From contig JALVYB010000058.1 in assembly GCA_027038175.1 (NCBI GenBank), positions 1 to 64,000 on the forward strand: DNA of 64,000 nt, in the 5' to 3' direction. Made by a program: the position numbers and the translations under genes. How positions within the stretch are numbered: position 1 is the stretch's first letter; the number at the start of each line of letters is the position of its first letter. The notes under the pieces are model-generated. The model did no database searches and had not been told where the DNA came from. It worked only from the letters and a program-made list of their open reading frames with translations. Of this stretch, positions 36,692-45,798 are shown piece by piece. This stretch comes from Caldifarciminota bacterium. GTDB lineage: Bacteria > Hydrothermota > Hydrothermia > UBA1063 > CAJXJZ01.

Positions 36692-37894
36692 TTATTCTCC
36701 TTTCTCTTTAACGTCTCTGCTGTAAAGTTGAAGTTGAGATAACACGTAATCTCGAATGGCGTGAGGGTTATCTTCTTTATATAAGAGTTTTTTGCCATTT
36801 TCCATAACTTTATGCATCATTGACTCTACTTCTCCGCCACACACAGGACAATGCTTTATGTGGGTATCTTTATATGTGACTGTATACTCACCACATTTCA
36901 GACACCTGTAAACATTTTTTTGGCCTGAAAACTTGCCTCTTTTTGAAAGAGGTTTTCCCTCAACTTCCACTATGTCCATGGCATAGTCTATGGTGGGAGC
37001 ATTTGAGATTGATGTGCCAACACCAAATCCTGTTGCTCCAGCCTCTTTTAGCGGTTTTATACTGTGTTCGTCAAGTCCACCTGAGACTATTATTCCAACG
37101 TTTTTAAAGCCTCTTATGTCAAGTTCCCATCTTACTTCCCTTACTATTTTTGCAAAGTTTCCTCTTCTTGAGCCCGGGGTATCAAGTCTCACTGCATCAA
37201 GTCTTTTGAAAATTTCTGTTGCTTTCAAACTTGAGAGTTTTTCGTCGCAAAAAGTATCAACAAGTGCTATACGAGAGACGGTATCATCGAGCACCTCATC
37301 ATAACTTCTCCATGCTTTCTCTTCTCCCATTGTAAGCATCAAGGCATGTGGCATGGTACCTTTTGGTTCCAGGTTTAAAACCTCTGCGCCTTTTATACTT
37401 GACACTCCATCACATCCGCCTATATATGCGTTTCTATCTATAAATGGTGCAAGTGCGGGATGCATTCTTCTTATACCAAAAGATAAGACAACAGATTCCT
37501 GGGCCTCTCTCTTTATGCGTGCTGCTTTTGTAGCTATTCCAGAAGCCTGACATATAAGTCCAAGTGCAGGGGTCTCATATTTTGCAAAATCAGCATAAAT
37601 TCCCTCAATGTACATAACTGGCACGGGAATACCATCATGTGAAATATTTTTAAATATAGTTCCCTCTTTTAGCGCATACACATTTATTGGTAGCCCTTCA
37701 AGTAGGTTGAGGACCTCGTATAACCCAGAAAAAACTGCGAAATCGTAATTGTCAGGAAAAGATTGGACTGTGAATTCAGCGATTGTCCTCGTTTTCACAT
37801 TTTTTTCTTTCAAAATCTTCTCTGTCCTTTCAAAATAAATATCTGTCGTCTTGCCCTCTTTTATTTCCTTTTCATCTGCATAATAAAATCTCAT
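36692..37894 (-). CDS. pncB: Nicotinate phosphoribosyltransferase (with zinc knuckle)
   Basis: Forms nicotinate mononucleotide in NAD salvage. 400 residues from ATG 37894. Motifs: QASGIATKAARIK (catalytic histidine region follows as FGIRRMHPALAP), RLDTPGSRRGN for phosphoribosyl binding, SGGLDEHSIKPLKEAGATGFGVGTSIS. A four-cysteine zinc knuckle (CLKCGEY...HCPVCGG) sits near the C-terminus, as in the Thermoplasma enzyme, so this is the archaeal-like type. The start is chosen from the GGGAGGG ribosome site and the ATGA overlap with the PIN-TRAM gene; the longer frame to 37966 only overlaps that gene. Confidence 0.92.
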   Translation of the reverse strand: MRFYYADEKEIKEGKTTDIYFERTEKILKEKNVKTRTIAEFTVQSFPDNYDFAVFSGLYEVLNLLEGLPINVYALKEGTIFKNISHDGIPVPVMYIEGIYADFAKYETPALGLICQASGIATKAARIKREAQESVVLSFGIRRMHPALAPFIDRNAYIGGCDGVSSIKGAEVLNLEPKGTMPHALMLTMGEEKAWRSYDEVLDDTVSRIALVDTFCDEKLSSLKATEIFKRLDAVRLDTPGSRRGNFAKIVREVRWELDIRGFKNVGIIVSGGLDEHSIKPLKEAGATGFGVGTSISNAPTIDYAMDIVEVEGKPLSKRGKFSGQKNVYRCLKCGEYTVTYKDTHIKHCPVCGGEVESMMHKVMENGKKLLYKEDNPHAIRDYVLSQLQLYSRDVKEKGE

Positions 37895-38913
37895 TTTTCC
37901 CTCCCCTTTAATCTTGCAAATACAATTCTGCCTGTGTCCTGTTGTATTACAGAGTGAACCGTGCAATCTATTTCTTTTCCTATGAACTGCGCTGCATCGT
38001 CAACCACTACCATGGTACCATCTATTAGATAGCCTATTCCCTGTCCCCTTTCTTTGCCTTCGCGCACTATTTTTATACGCAGGCTGTCTCCTGCCTCAAG
38101 TGGAGGTTTTATTGAAAGAGCAAGTTGGTTAATATTGAGGACCTCAACTCCCCTTATTTCTGCAAGTTCCTGAAGATTATAGTCGGTTGTTATGAGTTTG
38201 GCATGTTTTCTTTTCGCAAGTTCAATGAGTTTTGAATCAACTTCTTTTATGTGGGGATAGTCATCATCCACAAACCACACCTCAGGGTTTTTTAGTTCTT
38301 TCAAGGCCTTAACAATTTCAAGGCCGTGTCTTCCTTTAACTCTTCTGTCGTGCTCTTTTGAGTCTGCGATGTTTTGCAACTCTCTCAGGACGAATTTTGG
38401 AATAACGAGTGTACCTTCGAGAAATCCAGTTTTGGCAATCTGTAAAATGCGTCCATCTATAATGGCACTGGTATCAACGACTTTCAAAGGGACCTGTCTC
38501 TGGTGAGTATGGGACCTTTTATGGGTATCTTTGCTTTTTTTTGAAGGAGATGAGATATCCTCAAAGAGTTCCTCTTTTTTAGAAAGAATTACCACGAATG
38601 ATATGTAAGTGAAAAAAAGAATAGAGGTTATGTATATTAAAGGTGCTATTGATTTAAGTACAGGGATAAGTGTAAGAATGATACCAACTATAACTCCCAG
38701 CGTCAAACCGAGTGCTATGCCAAGGAATGCTATCAGTATGTCACGTAATTTCTTTTTCTTTACAAAGTGTTCTATTGTAAAAGCGAGGAGACTCAGTAAT
38801 AGAGCAGTTAAAACGTATGGAATTGTTGGCTTATTATTGTATTTTGCGAATTCAAAGGATGCAAGTACAAACAAGATAATGAATAATGCTTTTACTATAC
38901 TGCTTAAAACCAT
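37891..38913 (-). CDS. Membrane-anchored PIN-TRAM domain protein (YacL-like)
   Basis: 340 residues: four hydrophobic helices in ~5-112, a basic linker, then a PIN nuclease domain (~143-260) with acidic residues in VVDTSAIIDGRI (D147, D153) and ITTDYNLQELAE, and a C-terminal TRAM domain (~275-338, GQGIGYLIDGTMVVVDDA). This is the YacL family found in Gram-positive and many other bacteria. An RNase function at the inner membrane is likely from the fold. Position directly after radA is a common arrangement. It overlaps radA by 10 bases. Confidence 0.93.
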   Translation of the reverse strand: MVLSSIVKALFIILFVLASFEFAKYNNKPTIPYVLTALLLSLLAFTIEHFVKKKKLRDILIAFLGIALGLTLGVIVGIILTLIPVLKSIAPLIYITSILFFTYISFVVILSKKEELFEDISSPSKKSKDTHKRSHTHQRQVPLKVVDTSAIIDGRILQIAKTGFLEGTLVIPKFVLRELQNIADSKEHDRRVKGRHGLEIVKALKELKNPEVWFVDDDYPHIKEVDSKLIELAKRKHAKLITTDYNLQELAEIRGVEVLNINQLALSIKPPLEAGDSLRIKIVREGKERGQGIGYLIDGTMVVVDDAAQFIGKEIDCTVHSVIQQDTGRIVFARLKGREK

Positions 38914-40247
38914 TGTTCGTATACCTCCTTAATGTTTTGAGCAAAATACAGTTTAATATCGTTTCTTTGAATGTTTGCTTTTGGCAAAATAACCCCTGAA
39001 AAGCCGAACCTTTTGAGTTCATCCACTCTTTTCTGCATCTTGGGCACCATGCGTATTTCACCTGTAAGCCCCACTTCTCCTATAAGGGCAACTCCCCTGA
39101 AAGGCTGTTTTTTCCTGAATGAGGAAAGAAGAGCCCCTATTACCGCAAGATCGGTGGAGGTATCTTTTATTTTAAATCCTCCTGTGATATTCAGAAAGAT
39201 ATCCATTCCTCTAAGGTACAAAGAAAGGTTGTTTTCTATGACAGCAAGTAATATCTGCAGTCTTTTTATATCATATCCGCTTACGTTCCGAATAGGCATT
39301 GAGAACGGTGTTTGGGTACATAGAGCCTGTATCTCTACTAAAAATACACGGCTTCCTTCAACAACAGGTGCAACAGTACTGCCAGGAGGCAGGTTATCTA
39401 TTTTTCCGGGTAAAGTATTGTTATTTTGGACCGGTATTAGGCCCTTTTGTGTCATTTCAAAGAGTCCAACTTCATCCGTCGGCCCAAAGCGGTTTTTCTG
39501 GGCTCTCAGGACCCTAAGACCGGTATTTTTATCCCCTTCAAGCAAAAGCACCACATCAACCATATGTTCAAGTATTTTGGGACCTGCAATGTCTCCAATT
39601 TTTGTGATGTGTCCAATTAGTATAGTCGTAATATGATTCTTCTTGGTAAGTCTCAGGATGCGCGCACCGCACTCCCTTATTTGAGAAATACTCGATGGAG
39701 GTTGCTCTATATCTTCCGTGTATATTGTTTGGATGGAATCTACGATAAGGAACTCGGGTTCTATATCTTTAATAGCCTGTTCAATTGCTTCCAGGGAGGG
39801 CTCTGCAAGAAGGAAGATGTTATCGTTATTTTTTGATAAAAGTCTTTCTGCCCGTGTCTTTATCTGTTCAGGAGATTCTTCTCCTGAAACATACAAAACT
39901 TTACCGAATTGGGAGAGTCTTGAGGCAATTTGTAAAAGGAGAGTGGATTTACCTATTCCTGGTTCACCTGCGAGTAAAATGTAGGAAGACCTTGTTATAC
40001 CACCACCGAGGACTCTATCAACCTCTTTAATGTCTGTGGGGATTTTATGATGACTTGTGACGGAAATATCCTTAAGAGGTGTTGGGGTTGTATATTCTGT
40101 TTCCCCAACCCATGAATTCGCGTGATATTCTACGCTCTTTTCTATAAAAGAGTTCCATGCTCCGCAGGAAGGGCATTTGCCAAGCCATTTTGGGCTTTCA
40201 AAACCGCATTCCTTACATACGAACACAGTTTTCTTTTTCCGTGGCAT
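38904..40247 (-). CDS. radA: DNA repair protein RadA (Sms)
   Basis: RecA-like branch-migration helicase, 447 residues. N-terminal zinc finger C11-KE-C14 ... C25-PS-C28; RecA-like core with Walker A GEPGIGKST (~91-99); the RadA-specific KNRFG motif in AQKNRFGPTDEVG; C-terminal Lon-protease-like domain (GVALIGEVGLTGEIRMV) without peptidase activity. The ATG shares one base with the stop of the MCE gene (TGATG). Confidence 0.97.
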   Translation of the reverse strand: MPRKKKTVFVCKECGFESPKWLGKCPSCGAWNSFIEKSVEYHANSWVGETEYTTPTPLKDISVTSHHKIPTDIKEVDRVLGGGITRSSYILLAGEPGIGKSTLLLQIASRLSQFGKVLYVSGEESPEQIKTRAERLLSKNNDNIFLLAEPSLEAIEQAIKDIEPEFLIVDSIQTIYTEDIEQPPSSISQIRECGARILRLTKKNHITTILIGHITKIGDIAGPKILEHMVDVVLLLEGDKNTGLRVLRAQKNRFGPTDEVGLFEMTQKGLIPVQNNNTLPGKIDNLPPGSTVAPVVEGSRVFLVEIQALCTQTPFSMPIRNVSGYDIKRLQILLAVIENNLSLYLRGMDIFLNITGGFKIKDTSTDLAVIGALLSSFRKKQPFRGVALIGEVGLTGEIRMVPKMQKRVDELKRFGFSGVILPKANIQRNDIKLYFAQNIKEVYEQWF

Positions 40248-41026
40248 CAGAATACAGAGATTTTGATGTATTTTTCTGGATGTTCCTGAATATCCTGTAT
40301 GAGTTTTAACAATTCTTTTGTTGTAGAATCCATGTGCCTGTATAGGGAATCTTCCTGAATAAATTTTATGAGGCTTCCCTTGCTGAGTTTTAGCAAAATT
40401 GCCACGGTATCGTAATCAGATAGGAGCTTGTTGAATAATAAGTGTGTGGTGTCCAGATTTGTTTTTTCTCCTGAAAGTAATACTATAAGGGAATCAAGGT
40501 GATTGTTTGTTTTATTAAGGAATTTTCGTATGTCCATCTTCATTGAGGACAGGGCTGTGTCCATTTTTCTTGTTGCCGTATTCAAATTATGAATTATCTC
40601 CATTATGCTATCAGAAGCCTCTCCCAGAAATGCGATTATGTCTGCGAGGTCTTTCCGTTTTATCCCCACAATGGTACTTTTATCTTTTAGAACTTTTCCT
40701 TTACCGAGTTTTATAGAAATTCGCATCTGCCCTATAATTCCCTGAGATTCTATGTATGCGATAGTGCCCTCAGTGAGCCTGATATCGTTTATAGATATTT
40801 TAACGATTACGCTGTCTGGATATAGTTTTACATCTTCGACCTTTCCATTGGGAACGCCGAGAATTGTTACAGGGTCGCCTTTTTTGATCCACCCAACTTC
40901 TTTGAATTTGATAAAGTAGTAGTGTCTCCTCTGGCGGATTTTAAAGTTTGTGAGCCATAGATATCCAAAAATAAGGATAAAAATTAGTGTTATTACAGTT
41001 AAGCCAACTTTTGTTTCTTTATCCAT
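40247..41026 (-). CDS. MCE/MlaD-domain protein
   Basis: 259 residues with one N-terminal transmembrane helix (~10-28) and an MCE domain (~38-120; VGWIKKGDPVTILGVPNGKVEDVKL, SQGIIGQMRISIKLG), followed by a helical region with amphipathic repeats. MlaD proteins form periplasmic hexamers that shuttle phospholipids between membranes. No MlaE permease or MlaF ATPase is next to it, which is unusual for the family; they may lie elsewhere. The start is taken as ATG 41026 just after the degP stop (TGAGATG); an in-frame ATG at 41041 is possible. Confidence 0.87.
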   Translation of the reverse strand: MDKETKVGLTVITLIFILIFGYLWLTNFKIRQRRHYYFIKFKEVGWIKKGDPVTILGVPNGKVEDVKLYPDSVIVKISINDIRLTEGTIAYIESQGIIGQMRISIKLGKGKVLKDKSTIVGIKRKDLADIIAFLGEASDSIMEIIHNLNTATRKMDTALSSMKMDIRKFLNKTNNHLDSLIVLLSGEKTNLDTTHLLFNKLLSDYDTVAILLKLSKGSLIKFIQEDSLYRHMDSTTKELLKLIQDIQEHPEKYIKISVF

Positions 41027-41027
41027 C

Positions 41028-42440
41028 TCAATACACCGCAAAAGAAAGGGTGAACAGTTCTCCCTTTCTGTCTATAAAGAGGACTTTCCTTCCGCGTTTT
41101 TTTAGAGCGTTTTCAAGTTGCTCTGGCGTTTTTAAATCCTGATTGTTGATACGATAGATAATGTCATTTTTTTCAATGCCAAATCTTGCCCCGTAACCTG
41201 TAGGCGAGACATCAGTCACGAGTAAGCCATTCGACTTTGCAAGACCAAAAAACGCTGCAAGTTCCGGGGTTAATGAAGTCACTTCAATGTCGAGTTTTGA
41301 AATTTTAAATGGGGAGATCTGCACTTCTTTTGCTCTTATCGTTGCATGTAACCTCTTTCCGTCTCTTACATACTCTATGTAAAGCTTTTCACCAGGTAGC
41401 AGTGCATACGTAATGTCTTCAAGGTCACCCGTATTGAATATTCTTCTTCCGTTTATTTTCGTTATAATATCACCTTCTTTTAGTCCGGAGCCTTTGTAAA
41501 ATACGCTATTAACAAGTATCCCGCCTGAATTGTTAAATCCCATTGCAGAACGTAATGACGGGGTGAGGTTCTGTGCAGAGAATCCCCAGAAGGCCCTTCT
41601 TACCTTTCCATATTTTTTAAGTTCCTTTATAACCTTAACCACAGTATTTGATGGTATTGCAAATCCTATTCCTTCGTTGCCTCCGGATTTTGATATGATA
41701 AAGGTGTTTATACCAACTACCATTCCAAGGGCATTCACAAGTGGACCACCTGAATTTCCGGGGTTTATAGATGCATCTGTCTGAATCATATCTCTATATT
41801 CGTGTTGTTCATTGTTCCCGCGTATGGTCCTGTGAAGGGCTGAAATAACACCAGCAGTGACAGTGGGGGATAGGTCTTCCAGCAAAAAGCCAAATGGATT
41901 CCCTATCGCTATTGCCCATTCTCCAATATAAAGGCTATCTGAGTTGAAGAAATGAGCAAAAGGAAGGCTGTCTGCATCTATCTTCAACAGAGCAAGATCG
42001 AGCCTTACGTCTTTTCCAACGATTTTTGCCTTAAATTGCCTTCCATCTGACAGGGTTACTGTGATATCCTCACCATTGTCAATCACATGTTCATTTGTTA
42101 TAATATATCCGTCAGGTGAAACAATCACGCCAGAACCAAGGGAAGTTATTTTCTCTTTCCTATATGATGGGGGAAAGAGCCCTCTCCAGAAGTCAAAGAA
42201 TGGGTCATTGAACATGGGAGATTCTGCGACCACCTGAGTACTTTGAGATGTAATGGATACAACAGCAGGACTAACTTTTTGAGTTGCCCTGACAATAGCC
42301 GTTTTTCTTGATGATGAAATATTAGCGTTTTTTGCATAAAGGGTATCTATTAATGTTTTTTCTACCTGATTGCCTTTCCTGCTACAAGCAGAAAGAATGA
42401 GGGCCAGTAAGGTGAAAAATACAAAACTATTTTTTCTCAT
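41028..42440 (-). CDS. degP: HtrA/DegP-type serine protease, lipoprotein
   Basis: Envelope quality-control protease of 470 residues. Lipobox LILSAC puts a lipid on C19, so the protein is anchored rather than freely periplasmic. Catalytic triad H118 (TNEHV), D148 (VRLDLA) and S230 (GNSGGP). Two PDZ domains follow (~270-360 and ~375-465; GLKEGDIITKINGR and FGIEKNDIIYRINNQ). Its ATG shares a base with the tal stop (TAATG), and AAGGGG serves as ribosome site. Confidence 0.94.
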   Translation of the reverse strand: MRKNSFVFFTLLALILSACSRKGNQVEKTLIDTLYAKNANISSSRKTAIVRATQKVSPAVVSITSQSTQVVAESPMFNDPFFDFWRGLFPPSYRKEKITSLGSGVIVSPDGYIITNEHVIDNGEDITVTLSDGRQFKAKIVGKDVRLDLALLKIDADSLPFAHFFNSDSLYIGEWAIAIGNPFGFLLEDLSPTVTAGVISALHRTIRGNNEQHEYRDMIQTDASINPGNSGGPLVNALGMVVGINTFIISKSGGNEGIGFAIPSNTVVKVIKELKKYGKVRRAFWGFSAQNLTPSLRSAMGFNNSGGILVNSVFYKGSGLKEGDIITKINGRRIFNTGDLEDITYALLPGEKLYIEYVRDGKRLHATIRAKEVQISPFKISKLDIEVTSLTPELAAFFGLAKSNGLLVTDVSPTGYGARFGIEKNDIIYRINNQDLKTPEQLENALKKRGRKVLFIDRKGELFTLSFAVY

Positions 42441-43087
42441 TACCCCTTCTTGAGTTTTTTCCAGTCTTCAAGAAAACGCTCAATACCGATATCTGTTAGG
42501 GGGTGCTTTATCATCTGTCTTATTACCTTTGGGGGTATTGTGGCTATATGTGCACCCATTGTAGCAGCCTCAAGGACATGCATCGGGTGCCTTATTGATG
42601 CAACAATAATCTCTGTATCAAATCCGTAATTATCAAATATTGTCACTATGTCGGCTACCATGTCCATACCATCTGCCTGGATGTCGTCAAGTCTTCCCAC
42701 AAAAGGCGATACAAAACTTGCTCCTGCCTTTGCTGCTAAAAGAGCCTGAATGGGGGTAAATATGAGTGTTACATTTGTGCGTATTCCCTCTTCTTTTAAT
42801 GCTTTCACTGCCTTAAGCCCTTCTACTGTAAATGGAATTTTTATAACGATGTTCTCATGAATTTTGGAAAGTTCCCTTGCCTCTTTGATCATCCCTTCTG
42901 CATCCAGTGACACAACCTCAGCCGACACAGGACCGTTAATTAGTTCACATATTTCTCTCAATACTTTCTTTGGGTCCTGTCCTTCTTTAGCAAGAAGGGA
43001 TGGATTGGTTGTTGCACCTTCCAGAATGCCCCATGAAGCAATTTCTTTTATATCTTCAAGATTGGCAGTATCTATAAAGATTTTCAT
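42440..43087 (-). CDS. tal: Transaldolase, small TalC/FSA type
   Basis: 215 residues, the length of the small MipB/TalC transaldolase or fructose-6-phosphate aldolase group. [13 protein letters not shown] at the N-terminus, [11 protein letters not shown], Schiff-base lysine K83 in VIKIPFT, and SPFVGRLDD are present. It acts in the non-oxidative pentose phosphate pathway; FSA activity cannot be excluded from sequence. AAGGAGG seven bases before the ATG. Confidence 0.94.
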   Translation of the reverse strand: MKIFIDTANLEDIKEIASWGILEGATTNPSLLAKEGQDPKKVLREICELINGPVSAEVVSLDAEGMIKEARELSKIHENIVIKIPFTVEGLKAVKALKEEGIRTNVTLIFTPIQALLAAKAGASFVSPFVGRLDDIQADGMDMVADIVTIFDNYGFDTEIIVASIRHPMHVLEAATMGAHIATIPPKVIRQMIKHPLTDIGIERFLEDWKKLKKG

Positions 43088-43105
43088 ACAAACCCTCCTT
43101 TATTC

Positions 43106-43834
43106 CTATTTTTTAAGCATTTTTTTTAGATGGTCTCCAAGAAGATTTTTCTTCTGGTATTGGATAATCTCCATAATTGCTTTCTCGGCAAGATCAAGCA
43201 TCTCGTTAAGTTCTTCTCTGGTGAAACCGCTTCTTTCTCCAGTCCCTTGTATATCGATTATCTTACCTGACTCACTCATGGTTACATTTAAATCAACCTC
43301 TGCTTTTGAATCTTCTTCATACGATAGATCGAGAACGAGTTTCCTGCCCACCTTTCCCACTGATACTGCTCCGATAAATTCTTTTATAGGATTCTCTTTT
43401 ATGAGTTTTTTCTCAAGGAGAAAGGTTATAGCATCGTAAAGAGCAGAGAATCCACCGTTAATGGATGCTGTTCGTGTTCCTCCGTCAGCCTGAAGTACGT
43501 CGCAATCAATTACTATCGTAAATCCTTCTAATTTGCGCAAATCTACCACCCCTCTGAGAGCCCTTCCTATTATTCTGGATATCTCTACCGAGCGTGAGTC
43601 AAGTCTACCGAGTCTTGATTCTCTTGGTTTCCTTTCGTGGGTAGAGCGGGGTAGCATAGCATATTCTGCAGTTATCCATCCCATGCCTGCGTTTTTCATC
43701 CAGTGGGGTACCTGCTCGCTTACACTCGCGCTACATATTACTTTGGTGTTTCCCATTTCAACGAGACAGGAACCCTCTGCATTTTGCATGAAATTCCGTG
43801 TTATTTTAAATGGTCTTAACCTTGTATCACTCAT
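43106..43834 (-). CDS. rph: Ribonuclease PH
   Basis: Phosphorolytic 3'-5' exoribonuclease that trims tRNA precursors, 242 residues. Family motifs: EGSCLVEMGNTKVICSASV, GWITAEYAMLPRSTHERKPRE, RALRGVVDL, DCDVLQADGGTRTASINGG and the acidic DLSYEEDSKAEVDLN. The length matches the family. It starts one base after the argS stop (TAAaATG). Confidence 0.97.
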   Translation of the reverse strand: MSDTRLRPFKITRNFMQNAEGSCLVEMGNTKVICSASVSEQVPHWMKNAGMGWITAEYAMLPRSTHERKPRESRLGRLDSRSVEISRIIGRALRGVVDLRKLEGFTIVIDCDVLQADGGTRTASINGGFSALYDAITFLLEKKLIKENPIKEFIGAVSVGKVGRKLVLDLSYEEDSKAEVDLNVTMSESGKIIDIQGTGERSGFTREELNEMLDLAEKAIMEIIQYQKKNLLGDHLKKMLKK

Positions 43835-43835
43835 T

Positions 43836-45461
43836 TTACATCTGCTCCGGTGCTTCTACTCCAATTATATCCAGAGCCCTTTTTGTAACGTTCTTAACAG
43901 CCAGAACAAGGAATAGCCTTGCTGCACTGAGCTCCGGTTTATCAGGGTTTACTATTCTGTTTTTCTGATAATAGTTGTGGAAAATATCAGCAAGTTGTAA
44001 TAAATACCTTGGTATTTCATGGGGTTCCATTCTAATGGTTGCCTTTTCTACTGTGTCAGGGAAATACATAAGTTTTCGCATAAGCAGCCTTTCTTCAGGT
44101 AAAGATAAAAGCCTGAGATTATTGTCTTTTGGCACAATGTTATTCTCTTCACCATGCTTCAGCAAGGAGTGGCTTCTTGCATGCATGTATTGAACGTAGT
44201 AAACAGGATTCTCCTTGCCTATTTTCTTTGCAAGGTCGATGTCAAAATCAAGATGTGCATCAGTAGTTCTCATGAGGAAAAAGAACCTTGCTGCGTCTTT
44301 CCCCACCTCTTCAAGTAGTTGTTTAAGGGTATAAAATTGGCCTGCACGCTTTGACATTTTAATCTTTTCCCCGTTTTTTAAGAGACTGACCTGTTGTACT
44401 ATGATTATCTTTAACCTGTTGGGATAACCAAGGGCGGTAAGTCCTGCTTCCATTCGCTTGATGTACCCGTGATGGTCTGGTCCAAGAATATTAATTAGTT
44501 TATCGTATCCCCTCTGGAGTTTGTATAGATGGTATGCAAGGTCATAGAAGAAGTACGTTCCGGTTCCATCTCTTCTTATAATAACACGTGATTCTGTATC
44601 GCCAAAGTCAGTAGTTCTGAAGAAGGTTGCGCCATCTTCAAAAAAGAGAAATTTTTCTTCTTTCAGTATTCTGAGAACGAGTCCTGGATACTTGCTTTTT
44701 CTGATGAATGTCTCTTTTATGACATGGTCGTATTCAACATTAAACTGTTTTAATGTCTCGAGTTGTTCATTAAGGATGGTTTCTGTAATAAATTCAGGTA
44801 ATTCTTCCTCTTTGATATTTTCATTCAAAGCTCTCTCTGCAATATCCTTTAAATATTCTCCTTTATATCCTTCCTGAGGGAAAGGTTCTTCAATACCTTT
44901 TAGTTTGTTTATCCACCATTTTACGCTCTTTACGAGGTTTTCAACTTGCTTACCTGCATTGTTGGAGTAAAATTCACTCTCTACCTTATATCCTGCATTA
45001 TTCATAATCCTTTTGAGAGAATCTCCCACTGAGGCTGCCCGCGCACTCACAACATTAAGTGGCCCTGTGGGATTTGCTGATACAAACTCCAGATTTATAT
45101 ATTCGTTGTTACCAATGTTGACTTTTCCATACTCTTGTGGTTCGCTGTTAATTTTTCTAAGAATATTGTGAAGTGTCTTGTTAGCAAGTTTAATATTGAG
45201 AAATCCTGTTTGAGTGCTCACTTCACTTGCTATATGCTGAAGTTTTTTCATTACTTCCAGCGTGATGATGTCTCCGACTGTCTGTATTGGCTCAGATAGT
45301 TCTTTTTTAAGTCTGAAAAGGAAGTTAGAGGAATAATCTCCAAAGTCAGGTTTGGGAGTTTCCTCAAATATAACTTCTGTTTCAACGTTAAAAGTGGATT
45401 TTAACGTATCTTTTACAATGTTTTCAAGGTAGTGTTTAATGTTATCAGGTATCTGTTCCAT
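43836..45461 (-). CDS. argS: Arginyl-tRNA synthetase with altered HIGH motif
   Basis: Charges tRNA-Arg. From ATG 45461 it has 541 residues. N-terminal tRNA-binding domain, then the class I core with FVSANPTGPL, a KMSKR motif (GEKIKMSKRAG) and a DALR anticodon-binding domain at the end. At the HIGH position, where most ArgRS read H-V-G-H, this one reads N-V-V-S (136-139), so both histidines are gone. Everything else looks functional and no second argS is in the window. AAGGAG lies 11 bases before ATG 45461; an in-frame GTG at 45488 is less favoured. Confidence 0.95.
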   Translation of the reverse strand: MEQIPDNIKHYLENIVKDTLKSTFNVETEVIFEETPKPDFGDYSSNFLFRLKKELSEPIQTVGDIITLEVMKKLQHIASEVSTQTGFLNIKLANKTLHNILRKINSEPQEYGKVNIGNNEYINLEFVSANPTGPLNVVSARAASVGDSLKRIMNNAGYKVESEFYSNNAGKQVENLVKSVKWWINKLKGIEEPFPQEGYKGEYLKDIAERALNENIKEEELPEFITETILNEQLETLKQFNVEYDHVIKETFIRKSKYPGLVLRILKEEKFLFFEDGATFFRTTDFGDTESRVIIRRDGTGTYFFYDLAYHLYKLQRGYDKLINILGPDHHGYIKRMEAGLTALGYPNRLKIIIVQQVSLLKNGEKIKMSKRAGQFYTLKQLLEEVGKDAARFFFLMRTTDAHLDFDIDLAKKIGKENPVYYVQYMHARSHSLLKHGEENNIVPKDNNLRLLSLPEERLLMRKLMYFPDTVEKATIRMEPHEIPRYLLQLADIFHNYYQKNRIVNPDKPELSAARLFLVLAVKNVTKRALDIIGVEAPEQM

Positions 45462-45798
45462 CTTTAAATTCACTCCTTTTTGCTCCACCCCAGAGAGTTT
45501 CTAAAGAGTAATATTCTCTACCTTCACGCGTAAAAAGGTGAACAAGAAAATATCCATAATCCATAAGATACCACTTTCCACCTCTTTTACTTTCTATATG
45601 ATGTGGCAAAATCCCCATATTGTCAAGTTTTTCCTGTATATTTGTGGATATTGCTTCCATGTGGTCAAAATTTTCACATGTGGCAATTACAAAGTAGTCC
45701 ACAAAGTGTTTTTCCATTTCTGTAAAATCAAGGAGTACCACTTCTTCCCCTTTCTTTTCAAGTATTGCATCAATTACTGTGCGCAATATTTTATCCAT
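45445..45798 (-). CDS. rsfS: Ribosomal silencing factor RsfS
   Basis: 117 residues. Binds ribosomal protein L14 and blocks subunit joining during starvation. Hallmarks: VVLLDFTEMEKHFVDYFVIATCEN, HHIESKRGGKWYLMDYGYFLVHLF and REYYSLETLWGGA. GGAGG nine bases before the ATG, inside recN; overlaps recN by 8 bases and argS by 17. Confidence 0.95.
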   Translation of the reverse strand: MDKILRTVIDAILEKKGEEVVLLDFTEMEKHFVDYFVIATCENFDHMEAISTNIQEKLDNMGILPHHIESKRGGKWYLMDYGYFLVHLFTREGREYYSLETLWGGAKRSEFKDGTDT

